This document shows positions 1-7,257 of a stretch of 27,402 nt of DNA, one piece after another. The position numbers and the translations under genes are program-made. Numbering within the stretch: position 1 is the stretch's first letter; each line of letters starts with the position of its first letter. The notes beneath the pieces were generated by a model that worked only from the letters and a program-made list of their open reading frames with translations, made no database searches and was not told the origin of the DNA. This DNA comes from an uncultured Cardiobacterium sp. (GTDB taxonomy: Bacteria > Pseudomonadota > Gammaproteobacteria > Cardiobacteriales > Cardiobacteriaceae), in contig NZ_CALIZP010000077.1 of assembly GCF_938028825.1 (NCBI RefSeq), positions 1 through 27,402 of the forward strand, written 5' to 3'.

Positions 1-635
<635 letters not shown>

Positions 636-639
<4 letters not shown>

Positions 640-1481
640 GATGTTTTGCCTCCTTTTTGTTTTTTTCCTGTGGTCAGTTGTTTTTGCGCTTTTTCCAGTT
701 GCTGGATGCTTTTTTCCGGTGTCGGCTGTTCTTCTGGCATGGTGCCGCCGAGTTCGGCGATGGTTTGCCGCACTTTTCGCCCGACTTCGAAATGTGCCTG
801 ATTGGCCTGTGTCTTGCCCTTGATGTGGTCACGGCGCAGTTTTTCTTCGGTTTGGGTAGCGCGGAAGAGTTTGGCGGCCAGCTCGCTGGCGTTCATGTGA
901 TCCAGTATTTTCTGGCTCTTTTTCAGCCCTTTGCGTTTGTGGATGCCCTGGTTGTCCAGACCGCCGTAAAGTCCTTTATAGCCGTGGTTCTGAAAGGTGG
1001 CGTATTCCACGGGTTTTTCCACGCCTGCTTCTTTGGCGGCAGCGGCCAGATCGCTGTTGTGGGTGCGGATTTGTCCGCGCAGCAGCAGGCGCTGTTTGTC
1101 TTCGCTGAGTTGGCGGAAGGTTTCCGTGTCTTGCAATTCCTGGCGGCGGGTCTGCACGGCAAAGTAGGTCTGCCCGGCGGCGATGACGTTTTTGTTCGGG
1201 TCGCCGTTTTGTACGATCAGGTAGCAGGCATAGCGGGAAAGGTGGAAGTCTGTCTGTTGCCGCTGTGCGCCTGAGCCAATGACGACCATTTTAACCGTGC
1301 GGTTAAAATGGTCTGCGACCGCATAGCCGGACTGTGCGCAGGCAGTTTGCGCTTTCGTAATGACTGCCATGAATTTTTGCCAGGTGGAATAGTCAAGCAG
1401 GTGTTGCAAATCCCTTGCTGACCAGTATTCGTTGCCCGCCGCATCGGTTTGGCGGGCGTTTTCAAAGGGGCTTGTGGCCAT
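636..1481 (-). CDS. dinD: DNA damage-inducible protein DinD
   Basis: The 281-residue protein matches the DinD family over its full length: an N-terminal Bro-N-like part (WSARDLQHLLDYSTW), the family signature LSRYACYLIVQNGDP, then AAGQTYFAVQTRRQEL, the FQNHGYKGLYGGLD block and a C-terminal HFEVGRKVRQTI-ELGGTMPEE block. In E. coli, DinD is SOS-induced and inhibits RecA strand exchange. I chose the ATG at 1481 because family similarity starts there and a GGAAACG sequence lies just upstream; an in-frame ATG 28 codons earlier has no family support. The C-terminus is a lysine/glutamine-rich tail. It lies between hsdM and hsdS and its stop overlaps the hsdS start, so it is probably co-transcribed. 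No CTGT-N8-ACAG LexA box was found upstream, which differs from E. coli dinD. Confidence 0.93.
1284..1313. repeat. 30-bp inverted repeat within dinD
   Basis: Two perfect 14-base arms (left arm GACCATTTTAACCG) are separated by only TG. The site lies inside dinD, at the codons for DHFNRTVKMV. Such a long, perfect, nearly loopless palindrome is unlikely by chance in coding DNA. It could be a protein-binding site, a cruciform or a structured mRNA element. Confidence 0.85.
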
Positions 1482-1507
1482 TTTTCGTTTCCGTTGTGTT
1501 TGGGTTG

Positions 1508-1532
1508 AACTTGCAAGAATGGCTTGCAAGTT
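1508..1532. promoter_or_regulatory. Hairpin / inverted repeat ahead of dinD
   Basis: Ten-base arms AACTTGCAAG and CTTGCAAGTT enclose AATGG. It lies 27 bases upstream of the dinD start in the gap after hsdM. It could be an operator or a processing hairpin. On the minus strand no U-run follows, so it does not look like an hsdM terminator. Confidence 0.5.
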
Positions 1533-1571
1533 ACCGTTTTTCGCAGGGTGAAGCCCGCGTAGCATTACTGT

Positions 1572-1589
1572 GGTGGGCTGAAACCCACC
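1572..1589. repeat. Short intergenic hairpin of the GGTGGG...CCCACC type
   Basis: GGTGGG, a six-base loop CTGAAA, and CCCACC form a compact hairpin flanked by CTACG on one side. The sequence GGTGGGTTTCAGCCCACC, read on the minus strand, looks like a dispersed intergenic repeat. It lies in the hsdM-dinD gap and has no U-run on the minus strand. Confidence 0.45.
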
Positions 1590-1617
1590 CTACGGCAGGT
1601 TATTTTTGTTTTTGGTG

Positions 1618-3159
1618 TCATGCCTCTATCTCCGCGATGACTTCATCTATCTCGCGGCGCAGTTGGTCGATTTTGGCGACGGTGGCGCGGATGTCGGCGT
1701 TGAGTTGCGTGATGTCGATGATTTCGCGGGTGTCTTCGGCTTCAACGTAGCTGCTCACCGCCAGGTTGTAGTCGTTGGCGCGGATGGTTTCTTGTGCGAT
1801 GTTGCAGGCGATGTGCGGCACGTCGGCTTTTGCAGCGAAGTGTTGCAGGATTTGTTCGATGTGTTCGGCGGTGAGGATGTTGTTGTTGGTTTCTTTTTTG
1901 AAGTAGCGGCCGGCGTCGATGAATTGGATGGTGGTGTCGGTTTTGTGTCTGGAAAGCACCAGGATGTTGACGGCGATGGTGGTGCCGAAGAAGAGGTTGG
2001 GCGCGAGGGCGATGACGGTTTCGACGTAGTTGTTATCCACCAGGTAGCGGCGGATTTTCTGCTCCGCCCCGCCGCGATAGAAGATGCCGGGGAAGGAGAC
2101 AATGGCGGCGCGGCCCTTGGCGGAGAGGTAGCTGAGGGCGTGCAGGATAAAAGCGAAGTCGGCTTTGGATTTTGGCGCGAGGATGCCGGCAGGAGCGAAG
2201 CGGTCATCGTTAATCAGGGTGGGGTCGTCGCTGCCGATCCAGTTGAGGGAATAGGGCGGGTTGGAGACGATGGCGTCAAAGGGTTTGTCGTCCTTGAGTT
2301 GCGGGTTGAGCAGGGTGTCGCCGAGGGCGAGGTGGAATTTGTCGTAGTTGATGTTGTGCAGGAACATGTTCATGCGGGCGAGGTTGTAGGCGGTGTGGTT
2401 GATTTCCTGCCCGAAGAAGCCTTCTTCGATTTTGTGTTCGTCGAACTGTTTTTTTGCCTGCAACAGCAGAGAGCCAGAGCCGCAGGCGGGGTCGTAGATT
2501 TTGTTCACGCTTTCCTGCCCGAAGAGGGCAAGGCGGGCAATCAGTTGCGAGACGTTCTGCGGGGTGAAAAATTCGCCGCCGGATTTGCCCGCGTTGGCGG
2601 CGTAGTTGGAAATCAGGTATTCGTAGGCATCGCCGAAGAGGTCAATGTGATGGTCTTCAAAACTGCCAAAATCGAGCTCCGCCACGCCTTTGAGAACGGC
2701 GGCAAGGCGTTTGTTTTTGTCGGCGACGGTGCTGCCAAGGCGGTTGCTGGTGGTGTCGAAGTCGTCAAAGAGACCTTTGATTGCCGCTTCGGACGGGTAG
2801 CCGGAAGCGGATTTTTCAATGGCGCTGAAGATGGCTTTCAGCTCGGTATTGAGCTGGTCGTTCTTGTGGGCATGAGCGGCGACGTTGCAAAAGAGCTGGC
2901 TGGGGTAGATGAAGTAGCCTTTGGTTTTGACGGCGTTATCCTTGATTTCCGGGGTGATGATGTCGTCGGTCATGGCGGCATAGCCGACACTGGCATCGCC
3001 ACCCTGGATGTAGTCGGTGAAATGCTCGCTGATGAAGCGGTAGAAGAGGGTGCCAAGGACGTATTGTTTGAAGTCCCAGCCGTCCACGGCGCCGCGCACG
3101 TCGTCGGCGATTTTCCAGATGTGGCGGTGTAGTTGGGCGCGTTGTTGGCTCGCTGTCAT
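1618..3159 (-). CDS. hsdM: Type I restriction-modification N6-adenine methyltransferase subunit HsdM
   Basis: HsdM methylates adenine in the target chosen by HsdS, using S-adenosylmethionine. The 513-residue protein has the N-terminal helical domain typical of HsdM (residues 1-170, including WKIADDVRGAVDGWDFKQYVLG), the EFFTPQNVSQL motif around 196-206, the SAM-binding motif I DPACGSGSLLLQ at 223-234 and the catalytic NPPY at 300-303. The length is normal for the family. I chose the ATG at 3159 because an AGGAA site lies a few bases upstream and the family starts here; the longer frame adds 16 unrelated residues. A 136-base gap separates it from dinD. No repeat tract is visible in this gene, so switching would act through hsdS. 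Confidence 0.96.
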   Translation of the reverse strand: MTASQQRAQLHRHIWKIADDVRGAVDGWDFKQYVLGTLFYRFISEHFTDYIQGGDASVGYAAMTDDIITPEIKDNAVKTKGYFIYPSQLFCNVAAHAHKNDQLNTELKAIFSAIEKSASGYPSEAAIKGLFDDFDTTSNRLGSTVADKNKRLAAVLKGVAELDFGSFEDHHIDLFGDAYEYLISNYAANAGKSGGEFFTPQNVSQLIARLALFGQESVNKIYDPACGSGSLLLQAKKQFDEHKIEEGFFGQEINHTAYNLARMNMFLHNINYDKFHLALGDTLLNPQLKDDKPFDAIVSNPPYSLNWIGSDDPTLINDDRFAPAGILAPKSKADFAFILHALSYLSAKGRAAIVSFPGIFYRGGAEQKIRRYLVDNNYVETVIALAPNLFFGTTIAVNILVLSRHKTDTTIQFIDAGRYFKKETNNNILTAEHIEQILQHFAAKADVPHIACNIAQETIRANDYNLAVSSYVEAEDTREIIDITQLNADIRATVAKIDQLRREIDEVIAEIEA

Positions 3160-3192
3160 GGGGGTTCCTGTGCTGTGGGTTCGGGGATGGGC

Positions 3193-3242
3193 ATTATAGG
3201 AGGGCATCAGGCGGCGGTAGCGGAATCCGGCGCGGCCTGATG
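3193..3242 (-). promoter_or_regulatory. Probable hsdM promoter with an inverted repeat over its -35 region
   Basis: On the minus strand a perfect TATAAT lies at 3198-3193, giving a leader of about 27 bases before hsdM. No good -35 box is present 16-18 bases upstream. Instead, the arms CATCAGGC (3205-3212) and GCCTGATG (3235-3242) straddle that region. A weak -35 with an overlapping inverted repeat suggests a regulated promoter. The rest of 3243-3424 holds nothing I can recognise. Confidence 0.45.
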
Positions 3243-3424
3243 TGCATCTCTGCCCGCTGCTTTCGCGGTGGTGCCGGGACAGGTTACAGACGGTGTCGCC
3301 GCGCGATCACCCAACGTCGATGATGCTTCCGGGGTGAAGGCACCTCGCGCCGCTTGACGCCGATGTCTGCAAGGCAATGGAAGGGGCGGGGAAGTGCGGT
3401 CAAGATGAAAACGGGCGGCGGGTG

Positions 3425-4102
3425 TCAGGGATGCGCGGCGTCGCCCAGTTCTGCCGCCCGGCAGGGGTTGTGCCGCAGCAGGATGGCGGCACACGCGGCG
3501 GGGTCGGCGCAGTTTTCGCAGCCGTCCGCGTCGCGCACGTAGATGCCTGCCGTCCGGTGGCATTCGAGTTTGGCGGCCAGCATGGTTTGCAAGCTGTCAT
3601 AGCACACCCAGTCGCCCTGGTAGAGGAAATGCACGCGGCCGTGGGCCTGCGCCTGCACATGGCATTCCACCGCATAGCATTCGCCCTCGAAGCAGAAGAC
3701 GGGCAGCAGGTGCGGCGGGTAGGGGACGAAGTCCGCCTCTTCTTCCTGCGCCGGGGCGGTGGCGGGGGAAGCATCGGGCGGCGTCATGTCGCGATTGACG
3801 CTGCACATGGCAGCATTGACATCATTCCATAATGCCCGTTCCGCCAGCGCTTCTTCCAGCGTCATGAAGGCGTGGTAGTTAAAGAGCGGTGTGTTCGGCG
3901 CGCCCTCTTCGGTCGCCGTACTGCCATTGCGCCATTGGTACAGCGTGAACCATTCTTCCGGCGGCTGCCATGCGAAACCGGCAGCGCGTAACCGGGCAGT
4001 CAGGGCGGCGCGCGACAGCCCGGGTTGCAGCGCTGCCGGATAGGCGGGGTCATGCTGCGCAGCAATGGCGGCGAGTTGTGCGAGGATGGCGGACAGTGGC
4101 AT
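3425..4102 (-). CDS. SMI1/KNR4-like (SUKH superfamily) protein
   Basis: The 225-residue protein has a SUKH-like N-terminal half: an amphipathic helix, the PPEEWFTLYQWRNGS segment around residues 47-61 and the FMTLEEALAERALWND helix. This layout is typical of SMI1/KNR4 domains, which in bacteria often serve as immunity proteins against contact-dependent or polymorphic toxins, though many have no known role. A low-complexity acidic linker (around residue 120) leads to a C-terminal part rich in cysteines (ENCADPAACAAILLRHNPC), which I do not recognise. The start is supported by AGGAG nine bases upstream. No toxin gene is next to it. It lies directly behind a strong terminator, so its expression is puzzling. 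The family assignment is moderately sure; the function is unknown. Confidence 0.7.
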   Translation of the reverse strand: MPLSAILAQLAAIAAQHDPAYPAALQPGLSRAALTARLRAAGFAWQPPEEWFTLYQWRNGSTATEEGAPNTPLFNYHAFMTLEEALAERALWNDVNAAMCSVNRDMTPPDASPATAPAQEEEADFVPYPPHLLPVFCFEGECYAVECHVQAQAHGRVHFLYQGDWVCYDSLQTMLAAKLECHRTAGIYVRDADGCENCADPAACAAILLRHNPCRAAELGDAAHP

Positions 4103-4122
4103 GGGGTTGTTCTCCTAAAAAA

Positions 4123-4145
4123 GAAGCCGGATGGTGTCCGGCTTC
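4123..4145 (-). terminator. Intrinsic terminator between the 78-residue membrane protein gene and the SMI1-like gene
   Basis: Nine-base arms GAAGCCGGA and TCCGGCTTC enclose a five-base loop. On the minus strand a T6 run follows immediately, then at once the AGGAG ribosome site of the next gene. This is a textbook factor-independent terminator in the minus direction. Confidence 0.9.
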
Positions 4146-4159
4146 GGTGATGCGGCGGG

Positions 4160-4396
4160 TCAGTGCAGTACGCGCTTCATCAGGTTTTCGATCGGCGCAA
4201 TCAGGTAGGTGTCGCGCCAGATTTTTTCGCGCGCCGCCCAGCAGACGAGCCACAGCGCGATGTACAACGGCCACGGCGCGTGGATGACGGTCAGCCAGGC
4301 GGTGAGGGCGATCGCCCACGCCCACGGGTAGTTGGCATAGAAACGCGGGATGAGGATGCACGCTGCAAGGAACAGCAAGACGATGATGATGCTCAT
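4160..4396 (-). CDS. Small inner-membrane protein resembling the N-terminus of FadE-type acyl-CoA dehydrogenase
   Basis: The gene encodes 78 residues. AAGGAG lies seven bases before the ATG, a strong ribosome site. Residues about 2-17 and 25-54 form two or three hydrophobic membrane segments, followed by a basic amphipathic tail REKIWRDTYLIAPIENLMKRVL. From memory, long FadE proteins begin the same way: a membrane hairpin, then a stretch ending ...R.P....F+KVLPPMS before the catalytic domains. Here a TGA comes exactly at that point and is followed by a terminator, so the piece stands alone. It may be a relic or a genuine small membrane protein. The coding region is solid; the relationship to FadE is inference. 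Confidence 0.75.
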   Translation of the reverse strand: MSIIIVLLFLAACILIPRFYANYPWAWAIALTAWLTVIHAPWPLYIALWLVCWAAREKIWRDTYLIAPIENLMKRVLH

Positions 4397-4424
4397 GAAA
4401 ACTCCTTCGGAAAAAGCGGGCGCA

Positions 4425-4433
4425 AGGATAGCA
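4425..4433 (-). promoter_or_regulatory. Possible extended -10 promoter for the small membrane protein
   Basis: The minus strand reads TGCTATCCT, an extended -10 (TGn plus TATCCT), about 30 bases upstream of the 4396 start and in the 65-base gap after sotB. No convincing -35 box is seen. The assignment is weak. Confidence 0.3.
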
Positions 4434-4461
4434 CGCGGCGCATCTGCGGGTGATGCCGGAT

Positions 4462-5610
4462 TCAGCGCGGCGTGCGAAAGCGCCACTGCACGCAGGCAAA
4501 GAGCACGCTGCCCGCGAGCGCCAACGCCGCTCCGGCGAGGCCGATAAATGCCAAATCGCCGTGCTGCATCACCAGCCGCCCGATGAGCGCGCCGCCGCCG
4601 ATGCCGATGTTGTAGATACCGGAATAAATGGCAGTGGCGACGTCGGTCGCATCCGGCGCGAGGCGCAGTACGCGCACTATCAGTGCGAGGCCGAGGGCGG
4701 CAATGCCGATGCCCCAGCAGAAGACCAGCGCGAACAGTGCCGGCGGTGAGGCGCCGAGCGGGCGCAAGAGCAACAGGGCGGCGCAGAGCAGCGCGATGGC
4801 GCAGGTGAGGAAACGGGTCGGCATGCGTGTGTGCAGGCGGGCGAAGAGCACGCTCGCCACCATGCCGGAGAGACCGAAGACGAGGAGCAGCGCTGTTGTC
4901 GCGCCTTCGCCGAGGTGGCTGAATTGGCTGGCGAACGGTTCGATGTAGCTGTAAGCGGTGAAGTGAGCGGCGATGATGAGGGCAGTGAAGGCGTAGAGAC
5001 CGAGCAGCAGCGGGCGGCGCGGCAGCAGCAGAAAGACGGCGAGCATCACGGCGGCAGCGGCGATGGCAATCAGCGCAAATGTCGCCCGCCAGCCGAGCCA
5101 CTGCCCGATAAGGCGGCCGAGCGGCAGGCCGAGCACAGTCGCCAGCGCCGTGCCCATCGACAGCCAGCCGATGGCCTGTTGCTGTTTGCCCGGTGGCGCG
5201 AGGCGTACCGCCAGTGCGGTGGTAATCGCCCAAAATATGGCATGCGCCAGCGCCACGCCGATACGCGAGACGAGCAGCACGCCGAAATTCCATGCCAGCG
5301 CACTGAGCACATGACTGGCGATGAAGAGGGTAAAGAGGGCGAGCAGCAGGCCGCGCCGCTCCAACTTTGTCAGCAGCAGCATGCAGGGCAGGGAGGCGAG
5401 CGAAACGACCCAGGCATAGACGGTCAGCATCACTCCGGTCTGCGCCGCGCTCATGCCGAAACCGGCGCCGATATCAGAGAGCAGCGCGATGGGGGTGAAT
5501 TCGGTGGTATTGAAAACGAAGGCGGCGATGGCGAGGGTCAGCACGCGTGACCAGGCAAGGCGGCGTGCGGTGTGATGCAAGGATGAGGGGAGATTGTGTT
5601 CGGGCGGCAT
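4462..5610 (-). CDS. sotB: SotB-type sugar efflux transporter (major facilitator superfamily)
   Basis: The 382-residue membrane protein matches E. coli SotB (YdeA) across its length. Examples are VLTLAIAAFVFNTTEFTPIALLSDI at residues 23-47, HAIFWAITTALAVRLAPPGK, the GLPLGRLIGQWLGWR motif and LAPDATDVATAIYSGIYNIGIGGGALIG near the end. SotB exports arabinose, IPTG and related sugars. The loop between helices 6 and 7 is about a dozen residues shorter than in E. coli, which accounts for most of the length difference. The start has AGGAG eight bases upstream. The ATG overlaps the stop of the NrtR-like gene by one base (TAATG), implying translational coupling and a shared transcript. Confidence 0.92.
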   Translation of the reverse strand: MPPEHNLPSSLHHTARRLAWSRVLTLAIAAFVFNTTEFTPIALLSDIGAGFGMSAAQTGVMLTVYAWVVSLASLPCMLLLTKLERRGLLLALFTLFIASHVLSALAWNFGVLLVSRIGVALAHAIFWAITTALAVRLAPPGKQQQAIGWLSMGTALATVLGLPLGRLIGQWLGWRATFALIAIAAAAVMLAVFLLLPRRPLLLGLYAFTALIIAAHFTAYSYIEPFASQFSHLGEGATTALLLVFGLSGMVASVLFARLHTRMPTRFLTCAIALLCAALLLLRPLGASPPALFALVFCWGIGIAALGLALIVRVLRLAPDATDVATAIYSGIYNIGIGGGALIGRLVMQHGDLAFIGLAGAALALAGSVLFACVQWRFRTPR

Positions 5611-6290
5611 TATTGTTCTCCTGAGCGGAAGGGACGTGGGAAGTGGATGGCGCGGTCACGCTGCGTCAGGCGGTAGCCCATCGCGTTACGGCCGAAGCCG
5701 CCGCTGGTCATACCGTCTTCGCGCAACAGCCCCGCGTCCAGGGTGCGTTTGCGGAAGGCGCTTTTGTCAAGTTCCCTGCCGAGGATGATTTCATAAACGC
5801 GCTGCAACTGCGGCAGGGTGAAGGGTTCTGCCAGCAGAAAGGCGGGCAGCGAAGTGTATTCCACTTTGCTGCGCAGACGCGCCAGGGCGGTGCGCAGAAT
5901 ATCGTTGTGGTCAAAAGCCAAGGGCTGTGCGCAGGCGGCATCAGCCTGCGGCCAGGCGGCGGCATCGGGCGGCGGTGGCACCAAAGCAAAATAAACGTGT
6001 GTCGCCGTCCAGCCGCGCGGGTCGCGGGTGGCGCTGCCCCAACTGCCGAGCTGTTCCAGATAGGGCGCGGCGAAGCCCGTTTTTTCGCGCAGTTTGCGCA
6101 GGGCGCAGTCGTAGAGGGTGGCATCGCGGGCGATGTCAATGTAGCCGCCGGGCAGGCAGGGCGTGGCGGGGTAGGGTTCGTTCGGATCGGGCGGGCGGCG
6201 GCTGAGGAGGACGCGCAGGGCACTGTCGGCGACGGTGAAAATCACCACATCGACGGTGGTGTACGGTTGCGGGAAAGCGGTCGGGTTCAT
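5610..6290 (-). CDS. NrtR-family regulator (degenerate NUDIX domain plus winged helix)
   Basis: The 226-residue protein has an N-terminal NUDIX fold (residues 10-130) and a C-terminal winged helix (about 145-215, FTLPQLQRVYEIILGRELDKSAFRKR), the NrtR architecture. NrtR proteins repress genes by binding 21-bp palindromes and are released by ADP-ribose; the best-known targets are NAD and pentose metabolism genes. The NUDIX box at 48-73 is worn: the first glutamate is R55, and RE-U-x-EE reads RKLREKTG, leaving only E69. It is therefore probably a sensor rather than a hydrolase. It is coupled to sotB downstream and divergent from an acetamidase. The start has no clear ribosome site, but similarity begins at residue 8. 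A plain NUDIX hydrolase is the less likely alternative. Confidence 0.88.
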   Translation of the reverse strand: MNPTAFPQPYTTVDVVIFTVADSALRVLLSRRPPDPNEPYPATPCLPGGYIDIARDATLYDCALRKLREKTGFAAPYLEQLGSWGSATRDPRGWTATHVYFALVPPPPDAAAWPQADAACAQPLAFDHNDILRTALARLRSKVEYTSLPAFLLAEPFTLPQLQRVYEIILGRELDKSAFRKRTLDAGLLREDGMTSGGFGRNAMGYRLTQRDRAIHFPRPFRSGEQ

Positions 6291-6312
6291 GGCGGGATAA
6301 CGGCGGAAAACA

Positions 6313-6333
6313 GGAGTGGTATTCTACAACTCC
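6313..6333. promoter_or_regulatory. 21-bp inverted repeat, candidate operator of the NrtR-like regulator
   Basis: GGAGTGGTA, TTC, TACAACTCC form an imperfect palindrome in which eight of nine positions match. It lies in the 64-base gap between the two divergent start codons. On the minus strand TAGAAT within it could be the -10 of the regulator-sotB operon, and on the plus strand TATTCT could serve the acetamidase gene. The size and position match NrtR operators. Confidence 0.6.
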
Positions 6334-6354
6334 CCTTCCCGTCAGGAGTACGTC

Positions 6355-7257
6355 ATGACCCCAACCATTCCCGCTTCCCACCTCATCTACGCCATGTCGG
6401 CGGAAAACCCGCCCGCGCTGCGCGTGGCGGACGGCAGCCGCGTCCGCTTCGAGACCTGCGACTGCTTCACCGACCAGATCCGGCAGCCCGGCGACACTTT
6501 CGAGCAACTGGACTGGAACCGCATCAATCCGGCGACCGGGCCGCTGTACGTTGAAGGTGCCGCGCCGGGCGACACCCTGCGCGTACACATTCACCGCATT
6601 GACCTGAATACGCAGGCAGTGCTGGCGACCCTGCCCGGCGCGGGCGTGGCCGGCGCCCGCCTCATGGCGGGACGCATTGATTTCGTGCCGGTGGCGGAGG
6701 AGCATATCGTGCTGTTCGACCGGGTGCACCTGCCGCGCCAGCCGATGATCGGCGTCATCGGCACCGCGCCCGCCGGGGAAGCGGTCAGTTGCGGCACGCC
6801 GGACACACACGGCGGCAACATGGACACGAAAATCATCGGCGCGGGCACGACCCTGCTCCTGCCGGTCAACGTCGCCGGGGCGCTGCTGGCGATGGGCGAT
6901 TTGCACGCGGCGATGGGCGATGGCGAAGTCGGCATCTCCGGACTGGAAATCCGGGGCGTGGTCGAGGTGGAAGTGCGCGTCATCAAGGGTCGCCCCTACC
7001 CGCTGCCGCTGGCGGTTACGGCGGACGCCTGCCACACCATCGCCTCCGCGCCGACGCTGGATGAAGCGGCGGCAATGGCGACGCTGATGACCACCGACTT
7101 GCTCTGCACCCACGGCGGGCTGGACACGAACCGCGCCATCGCCCTGCAAAGCATCGCCGGCGATGTGCACATCTGCCAGATGGTTGATCCGAACCGCACC
7201 TGCCGCTTTACCCTGCCGCGCGCGGTGTGTGAGCAACTGGGGATGGCGCTGCCGTAA
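6355..7257 (+). CDS. Acetamidase/formamidase family protein
   Basis: The 300-residue protein belongs to the FmdA/AmdA family, which hydrolyses short amides to the acid plus ammonia. Supporting blocks are the early beta-rich segment with ETCDCFTDQI, the family motif HGGNMDTKIIGAGTTLLLPV and the hallmark GDLHAAMGDGEVGISGLEI, followed by a TTDLLCTHGGLD segment. The length fits the compact form of the family. The start is supported by AGGAG seven bases before the ATG; an in-frame GTG 13 codons earlier falls inside the operator and is unlikely. It is divergent from the NrtR-like gene. Its last 50 bases overlap the end of the convergent AraC-family gene. The substrate is not evident. Confidence 0.9.
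   Translation: MTPTIPASHLIYAMSAENPPALRVADGSRVRFETCDCFTDQIRQPGDTFEQLDWNRINPATGPLYVEGAAPGDTLRVHIHRIDLNTQAVLATLPGAGVAGARLMAGRIDFVPVAEEHIVLFDRVHLPRQPMIGVIGTAPAGEAVSCGTPDTHGGNMDTKIIGAGTTLLLPVNVAGALLAMGDLHAAMGDGEVGISGLEIRGVVEVEVRVIKGRPYPLPLAVTADACHTIASAPTLDEAAAMATLMTTDLLCTHGGLDTNRAIALQSIAGDVHICQMVDPNRTCRFTLPRAVCEQLGMALP

Noticed and set aside
657..1274. Long plus-strand open frame opposite dinD
   Set aside because: It is the antisense reading of a well-supported dinD gene and has no ribosome site or family likeness. GC-rich genes here often leave such frames open.
1606..3132. 508-codon plus-strand frame opposite hsdM
   Set aside because: It mirrors hsdM, whose methyltransferase motifs are unmistakable. 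The mirrored protein is a repetitive mix of V, G, D and F.
3348..3359. CGCCGCTTGACG shared with 15822-15833
   Set aside because: A 12-base match between two GC-rich intergenic regions is too short to call a repeat family without genome counts.
3392..3400. AAGTGCGGT, identical to the Pasteurellaceae DNA uptake core, also at 11356-11364 (reverse)
   Set aside because: Two copies in 27 kb is only slightly above chance and far below the density in genomes that use this signal.
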